Shown here piece by piece: positions 55,584 to 64,000 of a stretch of 64,000 bases of DNA (position 1 is the stretch's first letter; the number at the start of each line of letters is the position of its first letter). The notes under the pieces were generated by a model. The model did no database searches and was not told where the DNA came from. It saw nothing but the letters and a program-made list of their open reading frames with translations. The stretch is from assembly GCA_011364985.1 (NCBI GenBank), contig RDOC01000001.1:217124-281123 (forward strand), given 5' to 3'. A program made the position numbers and the translations under genes. This stretch comes from Candidatus Thorarchaeota archaeon (GTDB lineage Archaea; Asgardarchaeota; Thorarchaeia; Thorarchaeales; Thorarchaeaceae).

Positions 55584-56939
55584 GTGTTTGAGTTGACAAA
55601 AAAAGTAGTTGTAATCGGGATGGGATATGTTGGGATTCCTGCAGCGGCACTTCTGGCTGATGTGAATGGATTTGATGTTACGGGCCTTCAGCGAAGATCC
55701 AAACGTTCAGGATGGAAAATCGATATTTTGAATAAGGGCAAATCGCCATTTGAAGGAGATGAACCAGGTCTCGACGAGCTCATAGAGAGAGTGGTGAAGA
55801 AAGGCAGCTTCCGTGCGACTGACGATGTAGAGGTTCTTACAGAAGCAGATGTCATTCTGATAGATGTTCAGACACCAACAGATGCACAGAACATGCCTCG
55901 GTATGATTCTCTAAGAGAAGTAAGTGCACAGATTGGCCAACGCATAAAGAAAGGGGCTTTCGTAATTGTTGAGTCGACTGTTGCTCCAGGAACAACTGAA
56001 AACGTGGTTCAGAAGATCATTGAGAAGGAGTCAGGACTCAAGGGAGGTGTGGATTTCAATCTTGCATTCTCTTATGAGCGAGTAATGCCTGGAAAACTCC
56101 TAGAATTCATAACAAACATGCCGCGTGTCGTAGGGGGAATAACGCCGGAATCCACTCAGCTCGCAGTTGATTTCTATTCTACCATCGTAAAGAAGAAGAT
56201 ATACACTACCGACACCCTCAGCGCTGAGCTCTCCAAGACCATCGAGAATGCATATAGAGATGTTAACATCGCTTTTGCCAACGAGATGGCACTTGTGTGT
56301 GAAAGTCTTGGGGTGAATGTCTATGAGATTATTGAGCTGATCAATGCTAGAGATGACAGGCATATGCACATTCCTGGAGCGGGAGTAGGGGGACACTGCT
56401 TGCCGAAGGACCCGTGGCTCCTGCGCTTTGGCCTATACGAATATGGATCATGGAAAATTGAGCCCGAGTTCATCTCTTTGGCTCGGCGAATAAATGATCA
56501 CATGCCCATACATATGGCAGATCTAATCGAGAACGCACTCGCTTCTCGTGGAGTGTCAATACATAATGCGAGAGTGACTATACTTGGGCTTGCTTACTTG
56601 GAAGACTCTGATGACACGCGGAATAGCCCGGCGGCAACACTTGTTGGAGCACTTCAGGCAAAAGGGGCTGAGATTGTCCTACATGATTCTTACGTCCGTG
56701 AATGGGACTTGGGACCACAGGAGATCGAGAGAAACCTGATGAAGGCAGTCAAAGATTCTGATTGCTTGGCTCTGGTCACCAAACACAAGGAGTATTTTGA
56801 ACTCGATTTTGATGGGATTAAAGCCGAAATGAGAACGCCCACAATAGTCGATGGACGGAATGTATTTGATGCGAGAGAAATTGAGTCGAAGGGCTTTGAG
56901 TATAGATGCATTGGCAAGGTAGGAATAAGACGAGGCTAG
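55584..56939 (+). CDS. nucleotide-sugar dehydrogenase (UDP-ManNAc dehydrogenase-like)
   Basis: A 451-residue, twofold-oxidising sugar-nucleotide dehydrogenase. It has the Rossmann motif VVVIGMGYVGIPAAALLADV, VESTVAPGTTENVV, the middle helix ELSKTIENAYRDVNIAFANE with catalytic Lys/Asn, and GAGVGGHCLPKDPWLL with the active-site Cys. The WecC branch (UDP-ManNAc to UDP-ManNAcA) fits best, but UDP-glucose or UDP-GlcNAc are possible. It would provide uronic acids for glycans. GTG 55584 or TTG 55593 are likely starts; the upstream frame is non-homologous. It overlaps the end of convergent apgM by 4 bases. Confidence 0.9.
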   Translation: MFELTKKVVVIGMGYVGIPAAALLADVNGFDVTGLQRRSKRSGWKIDILNKGKSPFEGDEPGLDELIERVVKKGSFRATDDVEVLTEADVILIDVQTPTDAQNMPRYDSLREVSAQIGQRIKKGAFVIVESTVAPGTTENVVQKIIEKESGLKGGVDFNLAFSYERVMPGKLLEFITNMPRVVGGITPESTQLAVDFYSTIVKKKIYTTDTLSAELSKTIENAYRDVNIAFANEMALVCESLGVNVYEIIELINARDDRHMHIPGAGVGGHCLPKDPWLLRFGLYEYGSWKIEPEFISLARRINDHMPIHMADLIENALASRGVSIHNARVTILGLAYLEDSDDTRNSPAATLVGALQAKGAEIVLHDSYVREWDLGPQEIERNLMKAVKDSDCLALVTKHKEYFELDFDGIKAEMRTPTIVDGRNVFDAREIESKGFEYRCIGKVGIRRG

Positions 56940-58177
56940 GCACCCAGTTTTGGAATATGTCCAGCATATCCGAGTAATAAAGGCATGAGGTCTTGTCCAA
57001 TAATCATTTTGAGAACGCCATGGGCACAGTCAAACTCGGAAAACGCCCTCACGTCATCGGGTCTAATGAAACTACTCCATAGAAGAACTGGGACCGGATC
57101 ACATGTATGCTCGCCAATCTCGATTGGCGTTGTATGATCGCCAGATACAGCAATAACAAGCTTGTCACCAACGGCATCAATTATCTTCTGTACCATCATA
57201 TCGGTGCGTTCGATGGCAAGCACCTTTTCCTGTGCATTACCATCATGACTTGCATTGTCAGTTGCCTTCACATGGATGAAAACATAATCATAATCTCCTT
57301 GGACACACTCAATTGCCCTTTCTGCAATTCCCTCGAAGTTTGTATCAATCGTTCCAGTTTGTCCTTTGACTTTCACATGCTCCATTCCGACGTATTTTGC
57401 AGTGCCTATATAGAGAGAACCTCCGGCAAGAGCGGCACTCTTGATTCCATATCTCTCCGACAAGGTGGGCATCTTCTTATGCTGTCCAGGCCCTCTAAGA
57501 AGGATGATATTGGCGGCAGGTAACCCTCGTTCGATGCGGTTCTTGTTCACTCTAATGTCCTTCAAACGCTCGTGTGCAATCTTTGTCAGGCTGTTAACTA
57601 TCTTGGCAGTCTTCTGTGCTTCAGAAGTGAGAGCCTTGGAGTTGAGAATTATTTCTCCCGTTTCATGAGGGTCCGTATCCGTTACTTCACCTGAAAGCCC
57701 AGGACCTTCAAAGACTACTGCACCCCGATGTTGACTAGTCGCTGTGAAATGTACCTTGACTCCGTCAATCTCAATACCAGCCAGCGCCTCCTCGAGCGCT
57801 CTGTGTTCCTCATTGGTGAAATCTCGACCAGCCCTGCGGTCAATGACACGTAATTCAGTATCCACCGTAGCAAAATTGGCGCGAAAAGCCACGTCACCAG
57901 GTTTAGAAGCCAGTCCGGCCCCAAGAGCTTCAAGAGGACCGCGGCCTGGATAGGTGGCAATTGGATCGTATCCAAAGAGCGCAAGGTGAGCTGCATCACT
58001 GCCAGGGGTTATTCCAGGTCCAATCACATCCATGAGACCAGTCTGCCCTTCAAGGGCCAGTTTGTCAAAAGTGGGCGTCTTTGCTGCTTGAAGGGGAGTC
58101 ACACCCTTCAGATCCTTGCAGGCCCGGTCTCCTAAGCCATCAAGAATCACTAACATGGCAGTGTGCTTAGTGGGCAT
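56936..58177 (-). CDS. apgM: 2,3-bisphosphoglycerate-independent phosphoglycerate mutase, archaeal type
   Basis: A 413-residue ApgM that converts 3- to 2-phosphoglycerate, of the alkaline phosphatase superfamily. Metal-binding ILDGLGDR starts the protein, with active Ser in TPGSDAAHLALFGYDP, then YPGRGPLEALGAGL, and the second metal sites VKATDNASHDGNA and VSGDHTTPIEIGEHTCDPVP. It lies 3 bases after eno on the same strand. The pair performs two consecutive glycolytic steps. Confidence 0.95.
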   Translation of the reverse strand: MPTKHTAMLVILDGLGDRACKDLKGVTPLQAAKTPTFDKLALEGQTGLMDVIGPGITPGSDAAHLALFGYDPIATYPGRGPLEALGAGLASKPGDVAFRANFATVDTELRVIDRRAGRDFTNEEHRALEEALAGIEIDGVKVHFTATSQHRGAVVFEGPGLSGEVTDTDPHETGEIILNSKALTSEAQKTAKIVNSLTKIAHERLKDIRVNKNRIERGLPAANIILLRGPGQHKKMPTLSERYGIKSAALAGGSLYIGTAKYVGMEHVKVKGQTGTIDTNFEGIAERAIECVQGDYDYVFIHVKATDNASHDGNAQEKVLAIERTDMMVQKIIDAVGDKLVIAVSGDHTTPIEIGEHTCDPVPVLLWSSFIRPDDVRAFSEFDCAHGVLKMIIGQDLMPLLLGYAGHIPKLGA

Positions 58178-58180
58178 CTT

Positions 58181-59479
58181 CTAATAGTTCCTCCAAATGG
58201 TATTGAACTCCTTACCAGGGTATCCGCATTCTCCTCCGAGTAATGAGTATATCTCCAGTAAGCGGTTGTACTTCTCTACACGGTCGCTCCTTGCAGGGCC
58301 GCCTGTCTTAATCTGTCCTGTCGATAGCGCCACTGCAAGGTCAGCGATGAATGTGTCACCAGTCTCTCCACTTCTATGGCTCACGACGACTGGCCAGTTT
58401 GCACCATTAGCTACCTTAGCTGCATCGATTGCCTCAGAAACACTCCCAATTTGATTCAACTTCAACAGAAGAGCATTTCCAGCACCCATATCTATTGCCT
58501 TCTTGACGGTTTCTGGATTTGACACAGTAAGGTCATCTGTGACTATTTGTGCGCGCGACTTCTTGGTGTACTCGGCGAAATCATCAAAGGCGTTCTCATC
58601 AAAGGGATCTTCCACAGTCATCAACGGGAAGGTCTTCTCAAGGTCAAGATAGAACTCCAGCAACTCGCCCGAGTCAAGGGTCTTACCATCGACTGTGTAT
58701 TCTCCGTTTTCATAGAACCCGCTTGCAGCGGCATCAATACCCAGCACAACGTCTTTGCCAGGGGTGTAACCTGTCTCCACCGCTGCATCCAGAATCTCAG
58801 AGAAAGCATCACTGGTGTTCTTGAGCCCAAATCCGCAATAGCCGCCCTCGTCGCCCACATGCTTTGCCATCCTTCCATGTTTGGATATCATTCGTTTACC
58901 GAGGGTATGGTAGACTTCGCTAATGCACTGAATTGCCTCTTGGACATCAGCAGCTCCAACGGGCAGAATCATGAACTCCTGAATAGCGAGCTCGTTTCCC
59001 GCATGAGCACCGCCGTTGATTACATTAGATAATGGAACAGGCTGCAGATATTTTTCCTCCTTGCCAATAACGTTCATTCGAAGATACTGGAAAAGATCCA
59101 TGCCAAGATGTTTTGCTGCAGCCACAGCAGTTGCCATGGAAACCGAAAGAATGGCATTTGCACCGAGTTTCCCTTTTCCGGGAGTCGGGTCTGCTTTTAG
59201 GAGGACGTCATCTACTGCTCGTTGGTCAAGGGGGTCCACCGATGTCACGGTTCCAGCAATTGTAGTGTTTACATTCCCAACTGCCTTTTCGACCCCCTTA
59301 CCTCCATACCGTTTGCCGCCGTCTCTGAGTTCCAGAGCTTCTCGGACACCAGTTGAAGCCCCACTTGGAATCCGTGCCATTCCGACTGTGCCATCGGAGA
59401 GATAGACTTTCGTCATGAGTGTCGGATTCCCACGAGAATCCAGAATTTCGATTGCTTTGACATCGATAATGCGTGTCAT
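58181..59479 (-). CDS. eno: enolase
   Basis: A 432-residue enolase converting 2-phosphoglycerate to phosphoenolpyruvate. Conserved are EILDSRGNPTLMTKV, PSGASTGVREALELRDGG, the metal ligands in LGIDAAAS, TVEDPFDE and VTDDLTV, catalytic Lys in LLLKLNQIGS and SHRSGETGDTFIADLAV. Length is standard. It is the first gene of eno-apgM and is divergent from pyk, with an inverted repeat between. Confidence 0.97.
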   Translation of the reverse strand: MTRIIDVKAIEILDSRGNPTLMTKVYLSDGTVGMARIPSGASTGVREALELRDGGKRYGGKGVEKAVGNVNTTIAGTVTSVDPLDQRAVDDVLLKADPTPGKGKLGANAILSVSMATAVAAAKHLGMDLFQYLRMNVIGKEEKYLQPVPLSNVINGGAHAGNELAIQEFMILPVGAADVQEAIQCISEVYHTLGKRMISKHGRMAKHVGDEGGYCGFGLKNTSDAFSEILDAAVETGYTPGKDVVLGIDAAASGFYENGEYTVDGKTLDSGELLEFYLDLEKTFPLMTVEDPFDENAFDDFAEYTKKSRAQIVTDDLTVSNPETVKKAIDMGAGNALLLKLNQIGSVSEAIDAAKVANGANWPVVVSHRSGETGDTFIADLAVALSTGQIKTGGPARSDRVEKYNRLLEIYSLLGGECGYPGKEFNTIWRNY

Positions 59480-59516
59480 CTTTGAACACCTTGTATTTGC
59501 AGTTGTACCCTCTGCT

Positions 59517-59534
59517 CTTTAGTCCTGCCTAAAG
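59517..59534. repeat. inverted repeat CTTTAG-N6-CTAAAG between eno and pyk
   Basis: Perfect 6-base arms around TCCTGC in the 151-base space between two divergent glycolytic genes. It could be a shared operator, but short arms like this can also occur by chance. Confidence 0.35.
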
Positions 59535-59630
59535 GGATTTACGCAATGGCTATGCACATACTGCATCAGAGAAGTCCTATTATGCCAGATTTCCCTAATG
59601 AATCTTCAAAGATAATGGATCGAGATTGAG

Positions 59631-61079
59631 ATGGCAATTGAGAAACGCAACCGAACCAAAATTGTATGTACCATAGGGCCGGCCTCAAGGTCCGGAGAAA
59701 CCCTAGCAAGAATGATTGAGGCAGGTATGGATGTTGCACGACTCAACCTGTCCCATGATACTCATGCAATCCACAGAAAGACCTTCGAAACCATTAGGTC
59801 AGTCGACGATTCGATCCCGATTCTATTTGATATTCAAGGCCCGAAGATCAGGATAGGCGATATGAAAAAGGCAGTAGAACTGCAGACAGGGGATTCCTTC
59901 ACGTTATCAATCAAGGACTTTGTTGGGAACAGAGAGCGAGCATCAATATCGCACAAGGACCTTCCGAGGGATGTGAAACCTGGGGATGTCATAGCTATCA
60001 ATGATGGGATTGTAAGACTCAGGGTTAAGGAGATTGATGATGATGAGGTGCGTACTGAGATAACGCACGGTGGTCCCATCTCAAGCAGAAAAGGAGTGAA
60101 TGTACCAGGAATACGATTGTCTTGTGGAGTGCCAACAGAGAAAGACCTGAAGGACTTGGACCTCGCAGCTGAACTGGAGCCCGATCTAATTGCCATCTCC
60201 TTTGTTGTTGACGAGAACGACGTGAGACGCGTCAATAAGATTCTGAAATCGAATGGACCAAAGAATGTCGATGTGATAAGCAAGATTGAGCATACTTTGG
60301 CTGTAAAGAATTATCCCGCCATTCTTGAGGAGTCACATGGTGTGATGATTGCCCGTGGTGATCTGGGTATAGAAGTTCCAATTGAAGAGGTCCCGATTCT
60401 TCAAAGAGACCTGATTCGCGAGGCAAACATGTGGGCTCGAGCAGCTATAGTTGCAACGCACATGCTGGAATCAATGATACATGAGCAGATGCCCACCAGA
60501 GCTGAAGTAAGTGATGTTGCCCACGCCGTTTTTGATAGAGCAGATGCAGTGATGCTCAGTGGCGAAACGGCCATTGGACACGATCCTGTTGGCGCCATTG
60601 AAATGATGAAACGCGTCGCAGGAAGGGCCGAGAAACGAATTACTCCCATCAAACCAGATGATATCACATCGCCAAAGAAGCTTATTGTGGAGGTCATAGG
60701 CAGCCTTGTCTACAATACAGTGGCCCTTCTTCCCGACAAGATTGGCGGGGTGATTACTGCAACCAGAAGCGGATTCACAGCAAGATGGATCTCAAAGTTC
60801 AGACCACCCACGAACATCTATGCAGTCACCAACGATCCAGCAGTCGTAAGGCGACTTAGACTCTGGTGGGGTGTGTATCCTGTGAAATACGACCAGGACA
60901 TCCAAAGCGTTGATGACTTGGTTATGGAGGCAGTTTGCGCAGCCCATGAAAGAGAACTCATCAGTATAGACAAGGATGTCGTATTCACATCTGGAGTGAG
61001 GCACATCCCTGGAAAGACTAATGTTGTTGGAGTGTTTCATGTGCGCGATCTGGTACAACTCCCCAAGTCTAGATACTGA
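59631..61079 (+). CDS. pyk: pyruvate kinase
   Basis: A 482-residue pyruvate kinase making pyruvate and ATP from phosphoenolpyruvate. TKIVCTIGPASRSGETLARM, ARLNLSHD, FDIQGPKIRIG, ISKIEHTLAVKN (catalytic Lys), MIARGDLGIEVP and THMLESMI with PTRAEVSDVAHAVFDRAD and MLSGETAIG are all present. The C-terminal domain (about 345-480) is the usual regulatory part. It is divergent from eno-apgM, so lower glycolysis is grouped. Confidence 0.97.
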   Translation: MAIEKRNRTKIVCTIGPASRSGETLARMIEAGMDVARLNLSHDTHAIHRKTFETIRSVDDSIPILFDIQGPKIRIGDMKKAVELQTGDSFTLSIKDFVGNRERASISHKDLPRDVKPGDVIAINDGIVRLRVKEIDDDEVRTEITHGGPISSRKGVNVPGIRLSCGVPTEKDLKDLDLAAELEPDLIAISFVVDENDVRRVNKILKSNGPKNVDVISKIEHTLAVKNYPAILEESHGVMIARGDLGIEVPIEEVPILQRDLIREANMWARAAIVATHMLESMIHEQMPTRAEVSDVAHAVFDRADAVMLSGETAIGHDPVGAIEMMKRVAGRAEKRITPIKPDDITSPKKLIVEVIGSLVYNTVALLPDKIGGVITATRSGFTARWISKFRPPTNIYAVTNDPAVVRRLRLWWGVYPVKYDQDIQSVDDLVMEAVCAAHERELISIDKDVVFTSGVRHIPGKTNVVGVFHVRDLVQLPKSRY

Positions 61080-61434
61080 TTACAGAGATAGGATTATTGC
61101 AGGTGGAACTTAGATGTGGCAGCAACTGTCATCGTCTTTGTGGTCCTAAGGAAGAGATGAGCCAAAGAAGGTGCTGCGGGAGGCACAGTCTGACCGTGTG
61201 ACTCATATCACTGGCACAACCCTTGATGTTGTCGGAGAACCAAATAGCACGCCGCTCAGACCCGAAGCTCATTTGTCATTTGAGGAAAGGGAGATTCGGA
61301 GAAGATTCTCAGTGGGAGCTACAACAAGAAACGCTATCCTCATTGGTACGAAAGAGAGATATAGTGTGCTCATTTCGACCTATGTGGTGTCACGCTAAAG
61401 GACAGAAAAGCAGGATTTTCTCTCAGAGGATGAG
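61080..61434. other. stretch after pyk with one small frame
   Basis: About 355 bases. Apart from the small frame at 61171-61398 I see no RNA gene or hairpin. The promoter of the large membrane-protein gene is presumably within it. Confidence 0.4.
61171..61398 (+). CDS. 75-residue hypothetical protein
   Basis: A GTG-started frame with protein-like sequence: VTHITGTTLDVVGEPNS, HLSFEEREIRRRFSVG, then alternating strands (AILIGTKERYSVLISTYVV). It could be a small beta-rich protein. The ribosome site is weak and no family is recognised. Confidence 0.35.
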   Translation: MLREAQSDRVTHITGTTLDVVGEPNSTPLRPEAHLSFEEREIRRRFSVGATTRNAILIGTKERYSVLISTYVVSR

Positions 61435-64000
61435 ATGATGAACAGAAATCAATCTGCGGTGTTTCTTGTCACAATATCAGCCGTTGTCTTGGCAACAACA
61501 CTCCTGATTCTCTATTTCTTGTCCACCCTTCCACTGACCATCGGACCTATTGCCCTGCTGATCCCAGTCTCTATGGTTGCACTTACGTATCTTGGAATAA
61601 AGAATGATACAGAGAGAACATTTCGTATTGATATTGGGAATAGATTACCATGGGAATTGCTCATTGTTGGGATCTGGGCGGCTCTACTTATTCTGGCCCT
61701 ATTGCCGAGAGAGACGATGAGCCTGATTTTTGTACCATGGGAAAGTCTGGATGTTTTAGACTTAATACTCTCCGTTTTCTTTTTGCCGCTCACTTCATTC
61801 TTTCCGGGTTATGCAATCCTGAAAGTGGGATTTGACGATATGGACCTTGGGATTCCAGTAAAGCTTCTGATAGCCTATATTCTTAGTTGGTTCACCTCGG
61901 CTCTATCTGGCTATGTAAGTGTCCTGTTTTTCAGGAGCTCAGGTTTTGCAGGAACCATTCATCTAGCTTTAAGCATTATTCTCCTTGCACTCCTTTCCTT
62001 GCGCATCTTACTTGAAACGCCAATAGAAGACTCTGAAACAATCGAGGTTCCATTAAGTCTAGTCTTAGTTCTCGTGCCCATCATCATCGTAGTATTGGCC
62101 TCTACTATAGTAAGCAACTTCCCGTTCATAGCCGTCCCCTACAATGACCAGTGGGTTATTTTCGGGGCCACTCTGAGAATGATGGACAGCACGGTCGCGT
62201 ATAGTTTTCCGTACTACTGGCCTCAGCTGCATTATTCCACAGTACTTGGTATTAGCAGAATCAATGCTATGAATACCTACATGTTCCTGCCATTCTTCTC
62301 TATCCTAACACCTTTCTGTTTCTATTATTTTGCCAGAGCTTTTGTTGACAGCAGAATCGCAGTGCTTTCCACTCTTGTTTATACTCTTTTCAGTGGATTA
62401 GGATGGATTGCAATTATTGGCTTGACTACCATACAATATTCAGACCTCGCGTTTCTAGGTGATGAGATGGGACTGCATCCAATGGTCAGGCCGTTATTTT
62501 TTATATATCCCAAGATCTTCTCATCTGCCTGCATCTTCATTGCGATGTATCTAGCCTTTAGAAAGAATAGGGGAAATGGTAATTGGAAAACCCCTTTGTT
62601 GATTGGAACTCTAATCGCCATATCATACCTATGGCATTTACTTGAGGCGCTGTTGCTCATCTATATGCTAGTCCCATTAGCGATTATTATCTATCGCGAG
62701 AGAGATTCGGTTAGGCTGCTAACCACAGGCTCCGCATTTGGCATGGTTCTAATTGCCATATTCGGGACGATGAACTCTGACATATGGAGCTCTAATTTTC
62801 CGAGGCTATTTCCGGTCTACCTATCACCCTTGGTCATAGTCGCCATATCAGCAATCATCATTTCATTTGTTGTGCTATTGCTGAGAAGTAGAGTGTCGTT
62901 TGATTTAGGAAGATATCAAAGAATCACAGACATGGCATCCTCAAGAAGACTTGCAGGAGTAGTGTCTGGAGTACTACTGATGATTAGTGCCGTTCTGGTT
63001 ATTCAAGGACTCGCAGACCTCTATCAGAGTATATCTGACTTGTATGCGATGCGACTGAATTTGTATCCTGTGAAATTGGGCATATCACTCTTCCTTTTCG
63101 TTGCTGCGATTGGGATCGCTCATGAAGAATCAAGGCCCATGACGATTGCAATAACTTTCGTTGCAATCATCTTCTTGGTGGGGCATACTTATGGATACAT
63201 TCTTTCGCTCACAGCGAGCGAGGGAAATACGATTCTTTTCCACGACCTTTCGATTCCAATTCTGCCGGAATGGAGATTCGTTAGGCAGTATTGGCATTGG
63301 ATCGCCCTAGCAGCAGGTATTGCTATTCATCGTATCATCTCTCTCGGACGAATTAAAATGCCTAGAATAAGGCCCCAGCTCCCCAAGATTGCATCAATCA
63401 CAATCATACTTTGTATTTCGCTAGTTGGAGTATGGGATACGGTCTTGGTCACAGACTATGTGATGAGGGATACATACGCTAGTATCAGCCAAGAGGAACT
63501 AGGAGGGATATCTTTCTTGAATAACCTGCCGTCAATTGGAACTTGCCTAGCTCCGGGACTATCGATATCAAATCCACGAATAGTGACAAGGTTCACCAAG
63601 TTAATCCTTGATTCCTACAATAATGACGTATTCTCTTCGACTACTCCCGAAGAGCTTGCGTTGTTGGCATCCATTCTATATAGGGAGTCGATTGGAATGG
63701 TCCCTGTGTACTATTTCGAATTGGACAGGCTACGTAACACATTGGACTACCATGCTGAGGAGTATTTCTATCAATACATAGTGTCATTTCTTCAATTTAT
63801 GTATCAGGATGAATTCTCTAGGGTGGGAAGTGTCCCGACATTTTTCCCACCTGACGATTCACCGAGGATCTTACTGCTTGTCCCTAGTCTTCATGACAGT
63901 AGCTACTCTGAGTATTCGGATGCATTCTACACGCATTTCTTGCCTGCAAATATGCTCATGTTCTCGGGCACATCCTACGATGTTCGAACCGAATCGGATC
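61435..64000 (+). CDS. large polytopic membrane protein, GT-C-like, cut by window end
   Basis: An open frame of 855 codons that runs off the window. It has about 15 or more hydrophobic helices, beginning with AVFLVTISAVVLATTLLILY. A loop with VPYNDQWVIFGATLRMMDS followed by YSFPYYWPQLHYSTVLGI resembles the first external loop of GT-C lipid-linked glycosyltransferases or mannosyltransferases, where an Asp is catalytic. The C-terminal part (about residue 690 on) is soluble and external. GAGG five bases before the ATG at 61435 fixes the start; ATG 61438 is next. The nucleotide-sugar dehydrogenase 5 kb away fits a glycan role, but the enzyme class is uncertain. Confidence 0.6.
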   Translation, partial: MMNRNQSAVFLVTISAVVLATTLLILYFLSTLPLTIGPIALLIPVSMVALTYLGIKNDTERTFRIDIGNRLPWELLIVGIWAALLILALLPRETMSLIFVPWESLDVLDLILSVFFLPLTSFFPGYAILKVGFDDMDLGIPVKLLIAYILSWFTSALSGYVSVLFFRSSGFAGTIHLALSIILLALLSLRILLETPIEDSETIEVPLSLVLVLVPIIIVVLASTIVSNFPFIAVPYNDQWVIFGATLRMMDSTVAYSFPYYWPQLHYSTVLGISRINAMNTYMFLPFFSILTPFCFYYFARAFVDSRIAVLSTLVYTLFSGLGWIAIIGLTTIQYSDLAFLGDEMGLHPMVRPLFFIYPKIFSSACIFIAMYLAFRKNRGNGNWKTPLLIGTLIAISYLWHLLEALLLIYMLVPLAIIIYRERDSVRLLTTGSAFGMVLIAIFGTMNSDIWSSNFPRLFPVYLSPLVIVAISAIIISFVVLLLRSRVSFDLGRYQRITDMASSRRLAGVVSGVLLMISAVLVIQGLADLYQSISDLYAMRLNLYPVKLGISLFLFVAAIGIAHEESRPMTIAITFVAIIFLVGHTYGYILSLTASEGNTILFHDLSIPILPEWRFVRQYWHWIALAAGIAIHRIISLGRIKMPRIRPQLPKIASITIILCISLVGVWDTVLVTDYVMRDTYASISQEELGGISFLNNLPSIGTCLAPGLSISNPRIVTRFTKLILDSYNNDVFSSTTPEELALLASILYRESIGMVPVYYFELDRLRNTLDYHAEEYFYQYIVSFLQFMYQDEFSRVGSVPTFFPPDDSPRILLLVPSLHDSSYSEYSDAFYTHFLPANMLMFSGTSYDVRTESD

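Noticed and set aside
63985..64000. tRNA-like GTTCGAACC near the window end
   Set aside because: It lies inside the open frame of the membrane protein and no cloverleaf can be drawn around it.

Overview
This window reads as a chromosome segment of an Asgard archaeon, most like the Thorarchaeia lineage. That placement is an inference from gene content, because no rRNA marker is present. Archaeal signs are an A/V-type ATP synthase (subunits I, H, E, K, C), archaeal-type phosphoglycerate mutase (ApgM), a TrmI-type tRNA m1A methyltransferase, a HerA-type ATPase, a polyphosphate/ATP-NAD kinase and TATA-like promoters. Asgard-type signs are a Rab/Ras-like small GTPase and a coiled-coil/proline-rich protein ending in a WH2/DAD-like helix. 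One-carbon genes use tetrahydrofolate rather than methanopterin. Many genes start with TTG or GTG behind GGAG/GGTGA Shine-Dalgarno (SD) sequences. There is no CRISPR array, rRNA, recognisable tRNA or insertion sequence. The coding density is high.

Layout. 0-1.4 kb: small membrane protein and a GHMP sugar kinase. 1.4-5.6 kb: minus-strand folate operon fhs-folD-ftcD, which can turn formimino-glutamate into formate with ATP gain; folD seems to start at CUG. 5.6-8.1 kb: RuBisCO-like protein and an alpha-toroid protein. 8.3-14.6 kb: FGGY kinase, saccharopine-dehydrogenase-like oxidoreductase, DNA alkyl repair, a zinc-ribbon protein, SAM hydrolase and NAD kinase. 14.6-19.1 kb: unknown protein, a GNAT pseudogene with an in-frame UGA, a small GTPase, a gene-poor stretch and a PAS histidine kinase. 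19.1-25.8 kb: hydrolase, phosphohexomutase, two small proteins, and then the most interesting locus: a PIG-L deacetylase divergent from a BshA-like glycosyltransferase and a BshC-like ligase with an inserted zinc ribbon, which looks like a bacillithiol-type thiol pathway. 25.8-36.4 kb: aminotransferase, pyrF, membrane protein, Nudix, HerA, trmI, a winged-helix regulator and a 772-residue helical protein.

36.4-41.3 kb: ATP synthase subunits in two orientations without the catalytic A/B genes. 41.4-45.7 kb: membrane proteins, LarA-like racemase behind a perfect 18-bp dyad, a glycerol-kinase-like FGGY kinase and a GIY-YIG nuclease. 45.7-51.9 kb: a complex I/Mrp-type membrane arm (split NuoJ, K, L, M, N) without its hydrophilic arm. 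52-55 kb: UPF0182 membrane protein. 55.6-61.1 kb: nucleotide-sugar dehydrogenase and lower glycolysis (apgM, eno, pyk). 61.4 kb to the end: a large polytopic membrane protein cut by the window edge.

Together the genes suggest a heterotrophic, probably anaerobic archaeon that combines glycolysis, folate-based one-carbon metabolism, ion-gradient energetics and possibly a bacillithiol-like redox buffer. Functional names rest on motif recognition by eye; no database search was run.
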